This document shows, one piece after another, positions 42,387 to 51,387 of a stretch of DNA of 64,000 nt. Position numbers and translations under genes: made by a program. The notes beneath the pieces are model-generated. The model searched no databases, was not told where the DNA came from, and was given only the letters and a program-made list of their open reading frames with translations. The stretch comes from Sphingobacterium multivorum (lineage in GTDB: Bacteria; Bacteroidota; Bacteroidia; Sphingobacteriales; Sphingobacteriaceae): NCBI RefSeq assembly GCF_039511225.1, contig NZ_CP154261.1, forward strand, positions 2,666,001-2,730,000, read 5' to 3'. Each line of letters opens with the position of its first letter. Within the stretch, counting starts at the first letter, position 1.

Positions 42387-44711
42387 ATGTTTAAACCTAT
42401 AAAGGTTGTTTTTTGTCTTTCTTCCATTTTGTTCTGCGCGCAGCAAGCGTATAGTCAACAGTCTAAATCTATTTCGGGGTTTGTTAGGGACAGTATCAGC
42501 GGTGAGAATATTATTGGTGCCGTGATACGAAACGATGCGGAGAAAAAATCCACTGCGTCAAATAAATATGGTTTTTTTAGCTTGTCTGTCCGTGATGGCA
42601 GCAAAGGGATAGAAGTATCGTCGGTAGGCTATCGAACAAAAGGATTTTCTGTCCATTTGGATAAGGACTCCACTTATATTATTCAGTTGGTACCTGAGGA
42701 AAATCAGCTCGCCGAGGTGACGGTGACCGGAAATAGGCGCAAATCAATAAAGGATCTAACGCCTGGGCTTACGCAGTTTAGCCCCAAAGAAATCGAAAAA
42801 GTCCCTGTACTATTTGGAGAAAAGGATATTCTCAAGACCATACAGCTATTTCCAGGAGTAACCAGTGGTGGGGAAGGAAGCAGCAATTTTTATGTGCGTG
42901 GTGGTGGTGGCGACCAAAACCTGATTTTGCTGGATGAGGCTCCTGTCTATAACAGTTCCCATCTGTTCGGTTTTTTCTCGACCTTTAATTCCGATGCGAT
43001 CAAAGACGTGAATTTCTACAAGGGTGGGGTTCCGGCTCAATATGGGGGTAAAATTTCGTCGGTTATGGAAATAACCACCTTAGATGGAAACAATCAGCAT
43101 TTCAACGTAGAAGGTGGCTTGGGACTTATCGCCTCGCGTCTTAAATTGGAAGGACCTATTCAAAAAGGCAAGAGCTCATTTATGATCTCCGGCAGACGTA
43201 CCTATGCCGATCTTTTCTTAAAGCTTTCAAGTGATGAGAATATTAAGAAGAGTGCGCTCTTTTTTTATGACCTCAATGCAAAGTTAAATTATCGTATCAA
43301 TGATAAGAATACACTTTACTTGTCTGGATATTTCGGTAAGGATGCAATGGCTTATCATGATCTGTTTGATTTCAATTGGGGAAATGCGACTGGAACCATG
43401 CGTTGGAACCATGTCTGGAGCAATAGGTTGTTTAGCAATACAACGTTAATTTTTAGTAAATTCAATTATCAGGTTAAGATTGAGGATGATAATAACTTTA
43501 AGATCCGCTCAGATATCTTTAATTACAATTTTAAACAAGATTTTCAGTACAATCTTTCGGACCGTCACAATCTAAAATTTGGATTGCAGGCAGCCCTGCA
43601 GGAAATCCGACCGGCAAGTATCGAAGCGGGGGAAGATTCGAAGGTGAATTCATTGCAAATTCAACATCGTAAGGGTGCTGATGTTGCTGCATATCTAACC
43701 GATGACTGGTCTGTTACCGACCGTTTAAAATTAAACTTTGGACTGAGAGCATCCGCTTACGCAGCATTGGGACCGGGAACATTTTATACTTTCGATCCTG
43801 CTGGCGAGGCCGTGGATTCTACCTATGTAGGAAATGGCAAGTTGGGTAAAAAGTACGTCTATCTGGAGCCTCGCGTTTCCTTAAACTACGCGATCAATGA
43901 TTTGACAACGGTAAAGGCTTCGTTTAATACCAATGTTCAGTATTTGCATCAACTGAGTAATACGACCAGCAGTCTTCCTACCGATCAATATGTATTGAGC
44001 AATAATACAATTAAGCCGCAGTTATCCAATCAGTATTCGCTGGGCTACTTTCGAAATTTTGCATCTAATAGGTACGAATTTTCAGTCGAAGGTTATTATC
44101 GGGACTTAAAGAACCAGATTGATTATAGGAATGGTGCCGATCTACAGGCAAATGAATTACTGGAAGGGGAATTGCTGTTTGGGAAAGGTAGGGCATACGG
44201 AATTGAATGGTTTCTAAAAAAGAGACTTGGGCGATTTAGCGGCTGGTTGAGTTATACTTTGTCCAAAAGTGAGCGGCAATTTGAACAAATCAATGATGGT
44301 GCGTGGTTTAGTGCACGGCAGGACAAAACCCATAATATAGCCATCGTAGCGCAGTATCAGTTAAATCCGAAGTGGAATTTGAGCGCCAATTTTGTCTACT
44401 ATACAGGAGATGCTGTAACGATGCCCGCGGGGAAATATTTTGTTGACGATCGTACGATCTTCTATTACGATAAAAGAAATGGGCAGCGGATGCCTGCTTA
44501 TCACCGCCTGGATTTGGCAGCAACTTATGATATTAAACGCACCAAGAATAGCTACTCGAGCTTGTCGTTTGGTCTCTATAATGCCTATAACCGAAAAAAT
44601 GCGTATTTGATAGACTTTAGAGAAAAAGAAGGACAATCCAATGTCACCGAGATTTATCGGATAGCATTATTTGGGGCGATACCATCGATTACGTGGAATT
44701 TTAAATTTTAG
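42387..44711 (+). CDS. TonB-dependent receptor with carboxypeptidase-like regulatory domain
   Basis: About 774 residues from the ATG at 42387; a TTG two codons upstream is possible but less likely. Signal peptide, then a carboxypeptidase-like beta-sandwich (S-G-F-V-R-D-S-I-S-G-E-N-I-I-G-A), a plug domain (Y-V-R-G-G-G-G-D-Q-N-L-I-L-L-D-E-A-P-V-Y), and a long beta-barrel ending in an aromatic residue (T-W-N-F-K-F). It imports a ligand in a TonB-dependent way. The adjacent DUF4249 lipoprotein gene, 6 bp downstream, is the usual partner in Bacteroidota. The substrate is unknown; neither protein is a SusC/SusD. Confidence 0.92.
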   Translation: MFKPIKVVFCLSSILFCAQQAYSQQSKSISGFVRDSISGENIIGAVIRNDAEKKSTASNKYGFFSLSVRDGSKGIEVSSVGYRTKGFSVHLDKDSTYIIQLVPEENQLAEVTVTGNRRKSIKDLTPGLTQFSPKEIEKVPVLFGEKDILKTIQLFPGVTSGGEGSSNFYVRGGGGDQNLILLDEAPVYNSSHLFGFFSTFNSDAIKDVNFYKGGVPAQYGGKISSVMEITTLDGNNQHFNVEGGLGLIASRLKLEGPIQKGKSSFMISGRRTYADLFLKLSSDENIKKSALFFYDLNAKLNYRINDKNTLYLSGYFGKDAMAYHDLFDFNWGNATGTMRWNHVWSNRLFSNTTLIFSKFNYQVKIEDDNNFKIRSDIFNYNFKQDFQYNLSDRHNLKFGLQAALQEIRPASIEAGEDSKVNSLQIQHRKGADVAAYLTDDWSVTDRLKLNFGLRASAYAALGPGTFYTFDPAGEAVDSTYVGNGKLGKKYVYLEPRVSLNYAINDLTTVKASFNTNVQYLHQLSNTTSSLPTDQYVLSNNTIKPQLSNQYSLGYFRNFASNRYEFSVEGYYRDLKNQIDYRNGADLQANELLEGELLFGKGRAYGIEWFLKKRLGRFSGWLSYTLSKSERQFEQINDGAWFSARQDKTHNIAIVAQYQLNPKWNLSANFVYYTGDAVTMPAGKYFVDDRTIFYYDKRNGQRMPAYHRLDLAATYDIKRTKNSYSSLSFGLYNAYNRKNAYLIDFREKEGQSNVTEIYRIALFGAIPSITWNFKF

Positions 44712-44717
44712 CAAAGA

Positions 44718-45515
44718 ATGAAGAAGATATTAGGAGTTATAGCTGTTGCATTATTTACTTTAGGGAGCTGCGAAGACAAAATAGATTTGGAACTGCCCGA
44801 AAATACAGGTCAATTGGTTATCACCGCAGATTTGATGGTTTCGGATCAACAGCATGAGATTAGTATACAGCAGGTTGTAAGTATTAAAGACTCGCTGTTT
44901 TCTCCGATAACAGATGCAGAGGTGATCGTTAAGAATATGCAAAATAATCGCACTTATACGTTTCAAGCGGGGGCTGACGGGCTGTATACCAATAAGACAT
45001 TACGCTTACAGGAGAAGGCCACTTATCAGTTACAGGTAAAGACCGCTGATGGGAGGGAGATTCAAGGGGTATCAAAGGTTCCCAGCTATGTGGATGTGGA
45101 TTCTATAGGACTTTCGCAGCGCATTATTTTTACTGATACCATTTACTATCCAACTCTCGTATTTGTTGACCCCCCGGAAAAAGGTAATTATTATAAGTAT
45201 AAGATGTCGGTGAATGGAGGTAAATTACGTTTTATTGATGTCTTTAACGATAAGTATAACAATGGCTTAGAGGTGCAGCATGATATTGTCGACCGCGATA
45301 GAGATTTGAAAGTTGGTGACCGCGTGCGTATTCTTCGTCAATGTATCGATGTGGGGGCCTACAATTATTGGAATAGTTTTCAAATGATTAACCCAGGTTC
45401 GGCTTCGCCATCTAATCCGATTTCAAATTTAAGTAACAATGCATTGGGGTATTTCAGTGTCAGTGTAGGTAAATATTATGAATCTGAGGTGACGTTTGCT
45501 AGAAGTAAACCTTAA
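44718..45515 (+). CDS. DUF4249 outer-membrane lipoprotein
   Basis: A 265-residue protein with a lipoprotein signal: L-F-T-L-G-S-C-E at residues 12-19, lipobox Cys near 18. The mature part has D-L-E-L-P-E-N-T-G-Q-L-V-I and V-S-K-V-P-S-Y-V, typical DUF4249 features. Members almost always follow a TonB receptor and are thought to be its surface-exposed partner. It starts 6 bases after the receptor. Its 3' end overlaps the convergent deacetylase gene by 4 bases. Confidence 0.88.
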   Translation: MKKILGVIAVALFTLGSCEDKIDLELPENTGQLVITADLMVSDQQHEISIQQVVSIKDSLFSPITDAEVIVKNMQNNRTYTFQAGADGLYTNKTLRLQEKATYQLQVKTADGREIQGVSKVPSYVDVDSIGLSQRIIFTDTIYYPTLVFVDPPEKGNYYKYKMSVNGGKLRFIDVFNDKYNNGLEVQHDIVDRDRDLKVGDRVRILRQCIDVGAYNYWNSFQMINPGSASPSNPISNLSNNALGYFSVSVGKYYESEVTFARSKP

Positions 45516-46123
45516 TCTATTCTCGAAAGCTGATAGTGATTTTTTAATAGAAACTCTATTGTTTTAGGGAGAACATATTCGACACGGGGAATGGCTTTGA
45601 TATTATCATGAAAAATAATAACAGAGCCATTTTTAATGTTAGGCAAAACGTTTTCGAGGCATTTCTGTGGACTTAAATTCGGATCAAAATCACCCGACAT
45701 AATATCCCACATGATCACACGGTATTTTTTATAGAGTTGACGGAGTTGGGATTTTGTTGCTCGGGCATAAGGCGGGCGAAAAAGGTCGGTTTGGGTCAGT
45801 TCCTGGCATTTTGCAACATTTGCCAAATACTGCTCATCATTTGTCTCCCAGCCTTTAAGGTGATTGTAAGTATGGTTGCCCACCTGATGTCCTTCCGCTA
45901 AAATTCGTTGAAACAAATGTGGATTTTTTTTAATATTTTCACCAACACAAAAAAATGTTGCCTTCACCTGATATTTTTTTAGGATATCGAGTATAAAAGG
46001 TGTAATTTCAGGAATTGGACCATCGTCAAAAGTAAGATAGACTTTTTTTTCATGACGTGGCATGTTCCATATTGATTTGGGATATAGCCATCTAAGGAAA
46101 AATGGAGATTTGACAAAATACAT
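45512..46123 (-). CDS. Polysaccharide deacetylase (NodB homology)
   Basis: A 203-residue protein. NodB motifs: T-F-D-D-G-P with D33-D34 (base and metal), H-T-Y-N-H with H84/H88 (metal), R-P-P-Y-A (motif 3), and I-I-F-H-D near the C-terminus (motif 5). It has no signal peptide, unlike many exported chitin or peptidoglycan deacetylases, though the N-terminus could be short-membrane-associated. It would deacetylate an N-acetylated glycan. Confidence 0.9.
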   Translation of the reverse strand: MYFVKSPFFLRWLYPKSIWNMPRHEKKVYLTFDDGPIPEITPFILDILKKYQVKATFFCVGENIKKNPHLFQRILAEGHQVGNHTYNHLKGWETNDEQYLANVAKCQELTQTDLFRPPYARATKSQLRQLYKKYRVIMWDIMSGDFDPNLSPQKCLENVLPNIKNGSVIIFHDNIKAIPRVEYVLPKTIEFLLKNHYQLSRID

Positions 46124-46177
46124 AACCGATAAATGAAGTTCAAATCTAAAAAAAAATGTATGGTTCTACATATGGAC

Positions 46178-47557
46178 ATGAAAAGATTTTATTATTCTGC
46201 AGTAGTATTTACTGGGTTATTTCTTGGAACTAATGTTTTGGTTCAAGCCCAACAGGTTGTGGGGGTGGCCGAGGCCATTCGTATGACATTGGAACGGAAC
46301 GTACAGATAAAGCAAGCGGCCCTGAACAAAGATCTTGCTGAGCAGGACCTGTTTCAGGCAAAAAGTAATTTGTTGCCAAACCTCAGTGCTACTGTGGATC
46401 AAAGTTTCCGTTATGGTTTTGGTTTCGATTTAACTTCTGGACGAATCGTTAATAACACTTGGACAAAAGGAACCAGTGGCTCCGTGGGATCTAGTGTCAA
46501 CTTATTTCAGGGTTTTCAGCAGGTCAATCAGATCAAAGCGAATAAATTGCAACTGGAGTCCACAGCGACTCAGGTAGATAAGATCAAGAATGATCTCGTG
46601 CTCAATGTGTTGGTGAATTATTTGGAAGCAATTACCAATCATGAGATGATGGTTGCCAGTGAAGATCAGATTGCTTTATCAAAGCAACAATTTTCTTTAG
46701 ACTCCATCCAATTTGCAGTTGGTAATAAAACAATTGCCGATCTTGCCAAATCAAAAAATCAGGTTGCCACAAATGAGCTGAATAAAGTTAATCTAAAAAA
46801 TTCATACGAAATGTCTTTGTTAACCTTGAAGCAGTTGATGGAAATGCCTCCTGAAACCGTTATTTCTTTGGAACGCCCGAGTCTGGAAGCCATATTGGTT
46901 CATGCAGTGGATAAGAATGCCGTGGATGTTTACGAAAAAGCGCTCACCTTACAGCCCGATATTCACAAATCTGCATTGGATAAAGAGGTGGCATTGAAAC
47001 AAATCGATATCGCGAAGGGAGGCTATTATCCCACGCTTAATCTGAATGTGAGCTATGGAACGAATTACTCCTCCGCAACGACAAGACAAACCGATCCCTT
47101 AGATCCTACAACTCTTTTTAGAGTGCCGTTTGGCCAACAAATCTCCGATAATAAGTCCTTTTTTACCGGTTTATCACTGGCCATTCCAATTTTTTCGAGA
47201 AATCAGAATAAAGTGAATGTGGCGAAGGCAAAGATTGGTTTGAAACAGGCGGAAGCATCCGAGCAGTTGGCAAAAAATAACTTAAACAAGGCCGTTAATC
47301 AGGCTGTATTGGATGTGAATGCGGCCAAACAACGCTATAGCTCGGCTACTGTAGCATTTGAAAGTGCTGAAACAGCATTTAAGGCAACAAAGGAGCGTTA
47401 TGATATTGGTATGGCGAATTCACTGGAATTGTTTACAGCTCAAACAGAACGAAATAAGGCCGAATTTGACCTTATTCAAGCAAAATATAACGTAATATTC
47501 AGATCGAAGATCATCGATTATTACCTTGGAAATCCAATTCAATTCGATAACAATTAA
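46178..47557 (+). CDS. TolC family outer-membrane channel
   Basis: About 459 residues from the ATG at 46178, which gives a signal peptide ending L-V-Q-A-Q; ATGs at 46133 and 46172 are also in frame. Two helical TolC repeats are visible (A-A-L-N-K-D-L-A-E-Q-D-L-F and N-L-N-K-A-V-N-Q-A-V-L-D-V-N), and L-S-A-T-V-D-Q and L-N-V-S-Y-G beta-strands. The adaptor gene begins 22 bases downstream, so it forms the outer part of a type I or RND/ABC-like efflux system. Confidence 0.88.
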   Translation: MKRFYYSAVVFTGLFLGTNVLVQAQQVVGVAEAIRMTLERNVQIKQAALNKDLAEQDLFQAKSNLLPNLSATVDQSFRYGFGFDLTSGRIVNNTWTKGTSGSVGSSVNLFQGFQQVNQIKANKLQLESTATQVDKIKNDLVLNVLVNYLEAITNHEMMVASEDQIALSKQQFSLDSIQFAVGNKTIADLAKSKNQVATNELNKVNLKNSYEMSLLTLKQLMEMPPETVISLERPSLEAILVHAVDKNAVDVYEKALTLQPDIHKSALDKEVALKQIDIAKGGYYPTLNLNVSYGTNYSSATTRQTDPLDPTTLFRVPFGQQISDNKSFFTGLSLAIPIFSRNQNKVNVAKAKIGLKQAEASEQLAKNNLNKAVNQAVLDVNAAKQRYSSATVAFESAETAFKATKERYDIGMANSLELFTAQTERNKAEFDLIQAKYNVIFRSKIIDYYLGNPIQFDNN

Positions 47558-47579
47558 TCTATTTGAACTAACAAAAGAA

Positions 47580-48884
47580 ATGGCAAAGAAAAAACGTAGC
47601 ATTGGAAAAATTATACTGATCATCGTAGTGCTCTTGGTGGTCCTTGGCTTCATAGGTTTTAAAGCTGGCTGGTTTGGAAAGGGAGAGATTACTAAAGTCG
47701 CTGTGGATGTCGTAAAGGAGACTGATGTCGATGAATTAGTTTCTGCAAGTGGGAAGATTCAGCCTGAGGTGGAGGTTAAGTTGAGTTCGGAGGTATCTGG
47801 AGAGGTTGTTGAGCTTAACATTAAAGAAGGTGATTTTGTTAAAAAAGGACAGGTACTCTGTCGCATCAAACCAGATATTTTGCAGTCGGGTTATGATCGT
47901 TCGGTTGCGGCAATGAATTCACAGCGGGCCAATCTCGCAGCTGCACAACAGCAATTAAAACAACAAGAAGAAAACTTCAAAAATGTTGCAGCTACCTATA
48001 AACGGAATCAGGAGCTTTTCGAAAAACGTGTTATTTCTGCTTCAGAAATGGATAAAAGTTCTGCCGAATATTTTGCTGCACAGGCTTCTATCCAAGCACA
48101 AAGGGAAACGGTACGTTCGACAAAATATGGCATTGACCAATCACAAGCGTCAGTAAAAGAAGCACAGGATAATTTGAATCGGACGACAATCTACGCACCC
48201 TCAGATGGTATCATCTCGCTCTTGTCTATCGAAAAAGGAGAGCGTGTTGTTGGAACGGCTCAGATGGCGGGTACAGAAATTATGCGTATAGCCAACATGA
48301 GCTCGATGGAGGTTAATGTCGATGTAAATGAAAATGATATCAACAATGTAAGGGTAGGGAATCAAGCTGAGATCGAAGTCGATGCTTTTAAGGATAGGAA
48401 GTTTAAAGGTGTTGTGACGGAAATTGCTAGCTCGTCTAAAAATATAGCAACAACAACGACGACGACATCATCGACAGATCAGGTTACAAATTTTAATGTA
48501 AAAGTTCGAATCAGTGCAGAATCGTATCAGGACTTGATGAAAGAGAATGTGGCATCGCCATTTAAGCCGGGACTTTCAGCAACCGTTCAGATATTTACAA
48601 AACATGATAAAGGACTGGTTGTTCCGATTCAATCGGTAACTGTGCGTTCTGATGATAAAGATTCTACCAATACAAATAAGAAAGTAGATGAGTATGTATT
48701 TGTCCTAAAAGATAAAACTGTTAAGCAAGTGTTGGTAAAGACCGGTATTCAGGATGATAAAAATATCATCGTTACCTCAGGGCTGAAAAAAGGAGATGAA
48801 GTGGTCTCACGGCCATTTGATGCTATTTCAAAAACTTTAAAGGATGGTAGCCAAGTTGAAAAAGTGGATAAGTCGAAATTATAA
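47580..48884 (+). CDS. HlyD/MacA-type periplasmic efflux adaptor
   Basis: About 434 residues from the ATG at 47580 (the frame is open upstream to 47526 within the tolC gene). An N-terminal TM anchor (K-I-I-L-I-I-V-V-L-L-V-V-L-G-F) precedes a lipoyl-like domain (V-K-L-S-S-E-V-S-G-E-V-V-E), a long alpha-hairpin, the second lipoyl half (I-Y-A-P-S-D-G-I-I-S-L) and a beta-barrel. The Ser/Thr run T-T-T-T-T-T-S-S-T-D is unusual but fits a flexible linker. Next come unrelated genes, so the inner-membrane pump, normally MacB-like, is not adjacent. Confidence 0.88.
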   Translation: MAKKKRSIGKIILIIVVLLVVLGFIGFKAGWFGKGEITKVAVDVVKETDVDELVSASGKIQPEVEVKLSSEVSGEVVELNIKEGDFVKKGQVLCRIKPDILQSGYDRSVAAMNSQRANLAAAQQQLKQQEENFKNVAATYKRNQELFEKRVISASEMDKSSAEYFAAQASIQAQRETVRSTKYGIDQSQASVKEAQDNLNRTTIYAPSDGIISLLSIEKGERVVGTAQMAGTEIMRIANMSSMEVNVDVNENDINNVRVGNQAEIEVDAFKDRKFKGVVTEIASSSKNIATTTTTTSSTDQVTNFNVKVRISAESYQDLMKENVASPFKPGLSATVQIFTKHDKGLVVPIQSVTVRSDDKDSTNTNKKVDEYVFVLKDKTVKQVLVKTGIQDDKNIIVTSGLKKGDEVVSRPFDAISKTLKDGSQVEKVDKSKL

Positions 48885-48909
48885 ATCTCTTTGTAGATAA
48901 TAATTAATA

Positions 48910-48945
48910 AAAAGGGAATTGTTTTTAATAATTCCCTTTTTATTT
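48910..48945 (+). terminator. Terminator of the tolC-adaptor operon
   Basis: AAAAGGGAATT (48910-48920) pairs with AATTCCCTTTT (48930-48940), then T-rich. 25 bases after the adaptor stop, so transcription ends here without a pump gene. Confidence 0.85.
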
Positions 48946-48990
48946 TCCTTATAATTTATTAAATTTAGATATTCCAACTATTAGCGGCTT

Positions 48991-49953
48991 ATGAAGAGGC
49001 TATTGGCTTATTTTAAATTTAATAAAACAGAACAAAATGGGTTTTTCATTATTTTGGTAATCATTGTGCTGTTTGTGACGATCTATGCTTTGATTAAAAG
49101 CAATACGCGCGATCCAATTCCCAATCAGGCCAAATTATTTGAACAATCCTTTCATGACTCTCTTGAGGTCTCTGGTTCGGTAAACAAACAGGAGGTCGAG
49201 GCAACCTATTCGACTAAAGACAAAAGCGCGGGGGCAATATCTGAACATTCGGTTTTGGAAGAGACCAAACTATTCTATTTTGATCCAAACAATTTACCAC
49301 ACGCTGATTGGCATAAGTTGGGGCTTTCTGATAAACAAATTACGGTCGTGAAAAACTATGAAAAAAAAGGTGGAAGGTTTAGAGTAAAAACCGATCTGAA
49401 GAAAATTTACTCGATCAATGGCCGACTTTACAACAGATTAGAGCCCTACATTCAAATCAAAACAATGCCTGATTCAGCGCGAACAAAACAACAAAATAAA
49501 GCGCCTTTGCTTTACGATAAGTTTGAAAGAAATAAAGCCGAGCTTATCGATATTAATACCTGTGATACGACAGCATTAATCAGTCTTAAAGGGATAGGTT
49601 CGGTTCTATCCAAACGCATTTTGAAATATAAAGAGGTTCTTGGTGGGTTCTACCGCATAGAACAATTAAAGGAGGTTTATGGAGTTACAGCCGAGACCTA
49701 TGACCAGATTAAAGACTATATTGTTGTAGCCAATTTAGATGGAATCAAAAAAATCAATATTAATAAGCTTGATGCAAATTCATTGGCCAAACATCCGTAT
49801 CTTAGCCCTAAAGATGCGAAACTAATCGTCAATTATAGGGATCAGCATGGAAGTTATGTCAATATTGAGGACTTGACAAAAATAGGAACACTTTCAGATC
49901 TTGCGATTGCGAAGATTGCGCCTTATTTAATATTTGAGAATGATTCAAGATAA
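48991..49953 (+). CDS. Membrane-anchored helix-hairpin-helix (ComEA-like) protein
   Basis: A 320-residue protein with a single TM segment near residues 20-38, then a soluble region with tandem helix-hairpin-helix motifs: I-D-I-N-T-C-D-T-T-A-L-I-S-L-K-G-I-G and I-N-I-N-K-L-D-A-N-S-L-A-K-H-P-Y-L. HhH units bind the DNA backbone. ComEA-like proteins in transformable bacteria receive DNA at the membrane, but related Bacteroidota proteins are uncharacterised. Its end overlaps apt by 14 bases. Confidence 0.82.
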   Translation: MKRLLAYFKFNKTEQNGFFIILVIIVLFVTIYALIKSNTRDPIPNQAKLFEQSFHDSLEVSGSVNKQEVEATYSTKDKSAGAISEHSVLEETKLFYFDPNNLPHADWHKLGLSDKQITVVKNYEKKGGRFRVKTDLKKIYSINGRLYNRLEPYIQIKTMPDSARTKQQNKAPLLYDKFERNKAELIDINTCDTTALISLKGIGSVLSKRILKYKEVLGGFYRIEQLKEVYGVTAETYDQIKDYIVVANLDGIKKININKLDANSLAKHPYLSPKDAKLIVNYRDQHGSYVNIEDLTKIGTLSDLAIAKIAPYLIFENDSR

Positions 49954-50467
49954 ATTGAAACTGGAAATCCGGGATATTGTGGATTTTCCTAAACCTGGTA
50001 TTGTCTTTAAAGATATTACCCCTTTGTTGAAAGATGCGGCATTGTGTAGCGAAATGGTTGATGCGATTATTGATCAATTGCAAGGCATAGAGATAGATGC
50101 TATTGCTGGAATTGAGAGTCGGGGTTTTCTATTTGGATTTTTACTTGCCAATAGGCTGGGCTTGCCTTTTATTCCAATCCGAAAACAAGGTAAATTGCCT
50201 TTTAAAACCGTATCTGAATCCTATGCACTGGAATACGGCCAGGCAACCATTGAAATCCATGAAGATGCTTTTGAAAAAGGAAGCCGTATATTGGTTCACG
50301 ACGACCTTTTAGCGACAGGGGGTACCGTCGTTGCCGCCAGTAAACTTATTGAACGACTTGGTGGGGAAATTGTCGCCTACAGTTTTATTATCTCTTTGGA
50401 TTTCCTTAAAGCGAAAGGGCGGTTATCTAGGTTCAGTGATAATATCTTTTCATTGGTAAGTTATTAA
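49940..50467 (+). CDS. apt: Adenine phosphoribosyltransferase
   Basis: A 175-residue enzyme from the ATG at 49940 (a TTG two codons earlier is less likely). It has the family start F-P-K-P-G-I-V-F-K-D-I-T-P-L, G-I-E-S-R-G-F-x-F-G, P-I-R-K-Q-G-K-L-P and the PRPP loop V-H-D-D-L-L-A-T-G-G-T. It converts adenine and PRPP to AMP in purine salvage. Overlaps the HhH gene by 14 bases. Confidence 0.95.
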   Translation: MIQDKLKLEIRDIVDFPKPGIVFKDITPLLKDAALCSEMVDAIIDQLQGIEIDAIAGIESRGFLFGFLLANRLGLPFIPIRKQGKLPFKTVSESYALEYGQATIEIHEDAFEKGSRILVHDDLLATGGTVVAASKLIERLGGEIVAYSFIISLDFLKAKGRLSRFSDNIFSLVSY

Positions 50468-50497
50468 TTTTGAAATATACGATTTAGAGCAATTCAC

Positions 50498-51313
50498 ATG
50501 ATACTTTTTGCAAACGCTAAACTAAATATTGGGCTGCAAGTCATTGCCAAGCGTACGGATGGTTATCATGAACTGAATAGCGTTTTCTATCCACTTCCGA
50601 TTTACGATATTATCGAATTATTGGAAACGACTGCTGCGGAGACAACACTAAACACTCAAGGGGAACGTATCCCAGGGAATCTCCATGATAACCTTTGTAT
50701 AAGAGCTTTTGAATTGTTGAAAAAAGATTATGGAATTCCACCCGTTTCCATTGATTTGATCAAACAAATTCCGATTGGAGCAGGATTAGGCGGCGGTTCT
50801 GCGGACGCGTCTTTTGTTTTGAAAGGACTCAATACGCTCTTTCAATTGAATCTTACTGAAGAGCAGCTGGCGGGATACGCCGAAAAGCTAGGTGCCGATT
50901 GTCCTTTTTTTATCGCAAATAATCCTGTTTTTGCAACAGGTATTGGGACAGATTTTAAAGACTTAGATCTAAATCTGGATGGCTACCATCTTGTGGTAAT
51001 TATGCCTAATATTCATATTTCTACGGCTGAAGCTTTTGCTGCTGTGCAACCTAAGGTACCCGAAGTTAGTTTGGAAGAAGCGATTCGTTTACCTATCCAA
51101 GAGTGGAAATTTCATATTCGAAATGATTTTGAGGATGGTATTTTCGAAAGTTACCCCTTGTTGAAAGAAATCAAAGAAACTTTATACCAAAAAGGAGCAA
51201 TTTACGCATCTATGTCGGGGTCCGGAGCAGCCATTTATGGTATATTTTGGGAAAAGACGGATTTAAGCGAACTTGCGAAATATGGCAAGATCTATCATCC
51301 GACCAAGCTTTAG
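50498..51313 (+). CDS. ispE: 4-diphosphocytidyl-2-C-methyl-D-erythritol kinase
   Basis: A 271-residue GHMP kinase. It starts A-N-A-K-L-N-I-G-L, with R-T-D-G-Y-H-E-L near residue 20, the ATP-binding P-I-G-A-G-L-G-G-G-S-A-D-A near residue 92, and C-terminal S-G-S-G-A-A-I-Y-G. It phosphorylates CDP-methylerythritol in the MEP pathway of isoprenoid synthesis. It follows apt by 30 bp on the same strand. Confidence 0.95.
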   Translation: MILFANAKLNIGLQVIAKRTDGYHELNSVFYPLPIYDIIELLETTAAETTLNTQGERIPGNLHDNLCIRAFELLKKDYGIPPVSIDLIKQIPIGAGLGGGSADASFVLKGLNTLFQLNLTEEQLAGYAEKLGADCPFFIANNPVFATGIGTDFKDLDLNLDGYHLVVIMPNIHISTAEAFAAVQPKVPEVSLEEAIRLPIQEWKFHIRNDFEDGIFESYPLLKEIKETLYQKGAIYASMSGSGAAIYGIFWEKTDLSELAKYGKIYHPTKL

Positions 51314-51331
51314 AAGTAATATCGACTACTG

Positions 51332-51383
51332 AAAAAGGTGTTATGTATAGCTGTCCAAACAGGTATACATAACACCTTTTTTT
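51332..51383. terminator. Bidirectional terminator
   Basis: An 18-bp perfect stem: AAAAAGGTGTTATGTATA (51332-51349) with TATACATAACACCTTTTT (51364-51381), T-rich on both strands, between convergent ispE and the ATP-cone nuclease gene. Confidence 0.92.
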
Positions 51384-51387
51384 ATAA

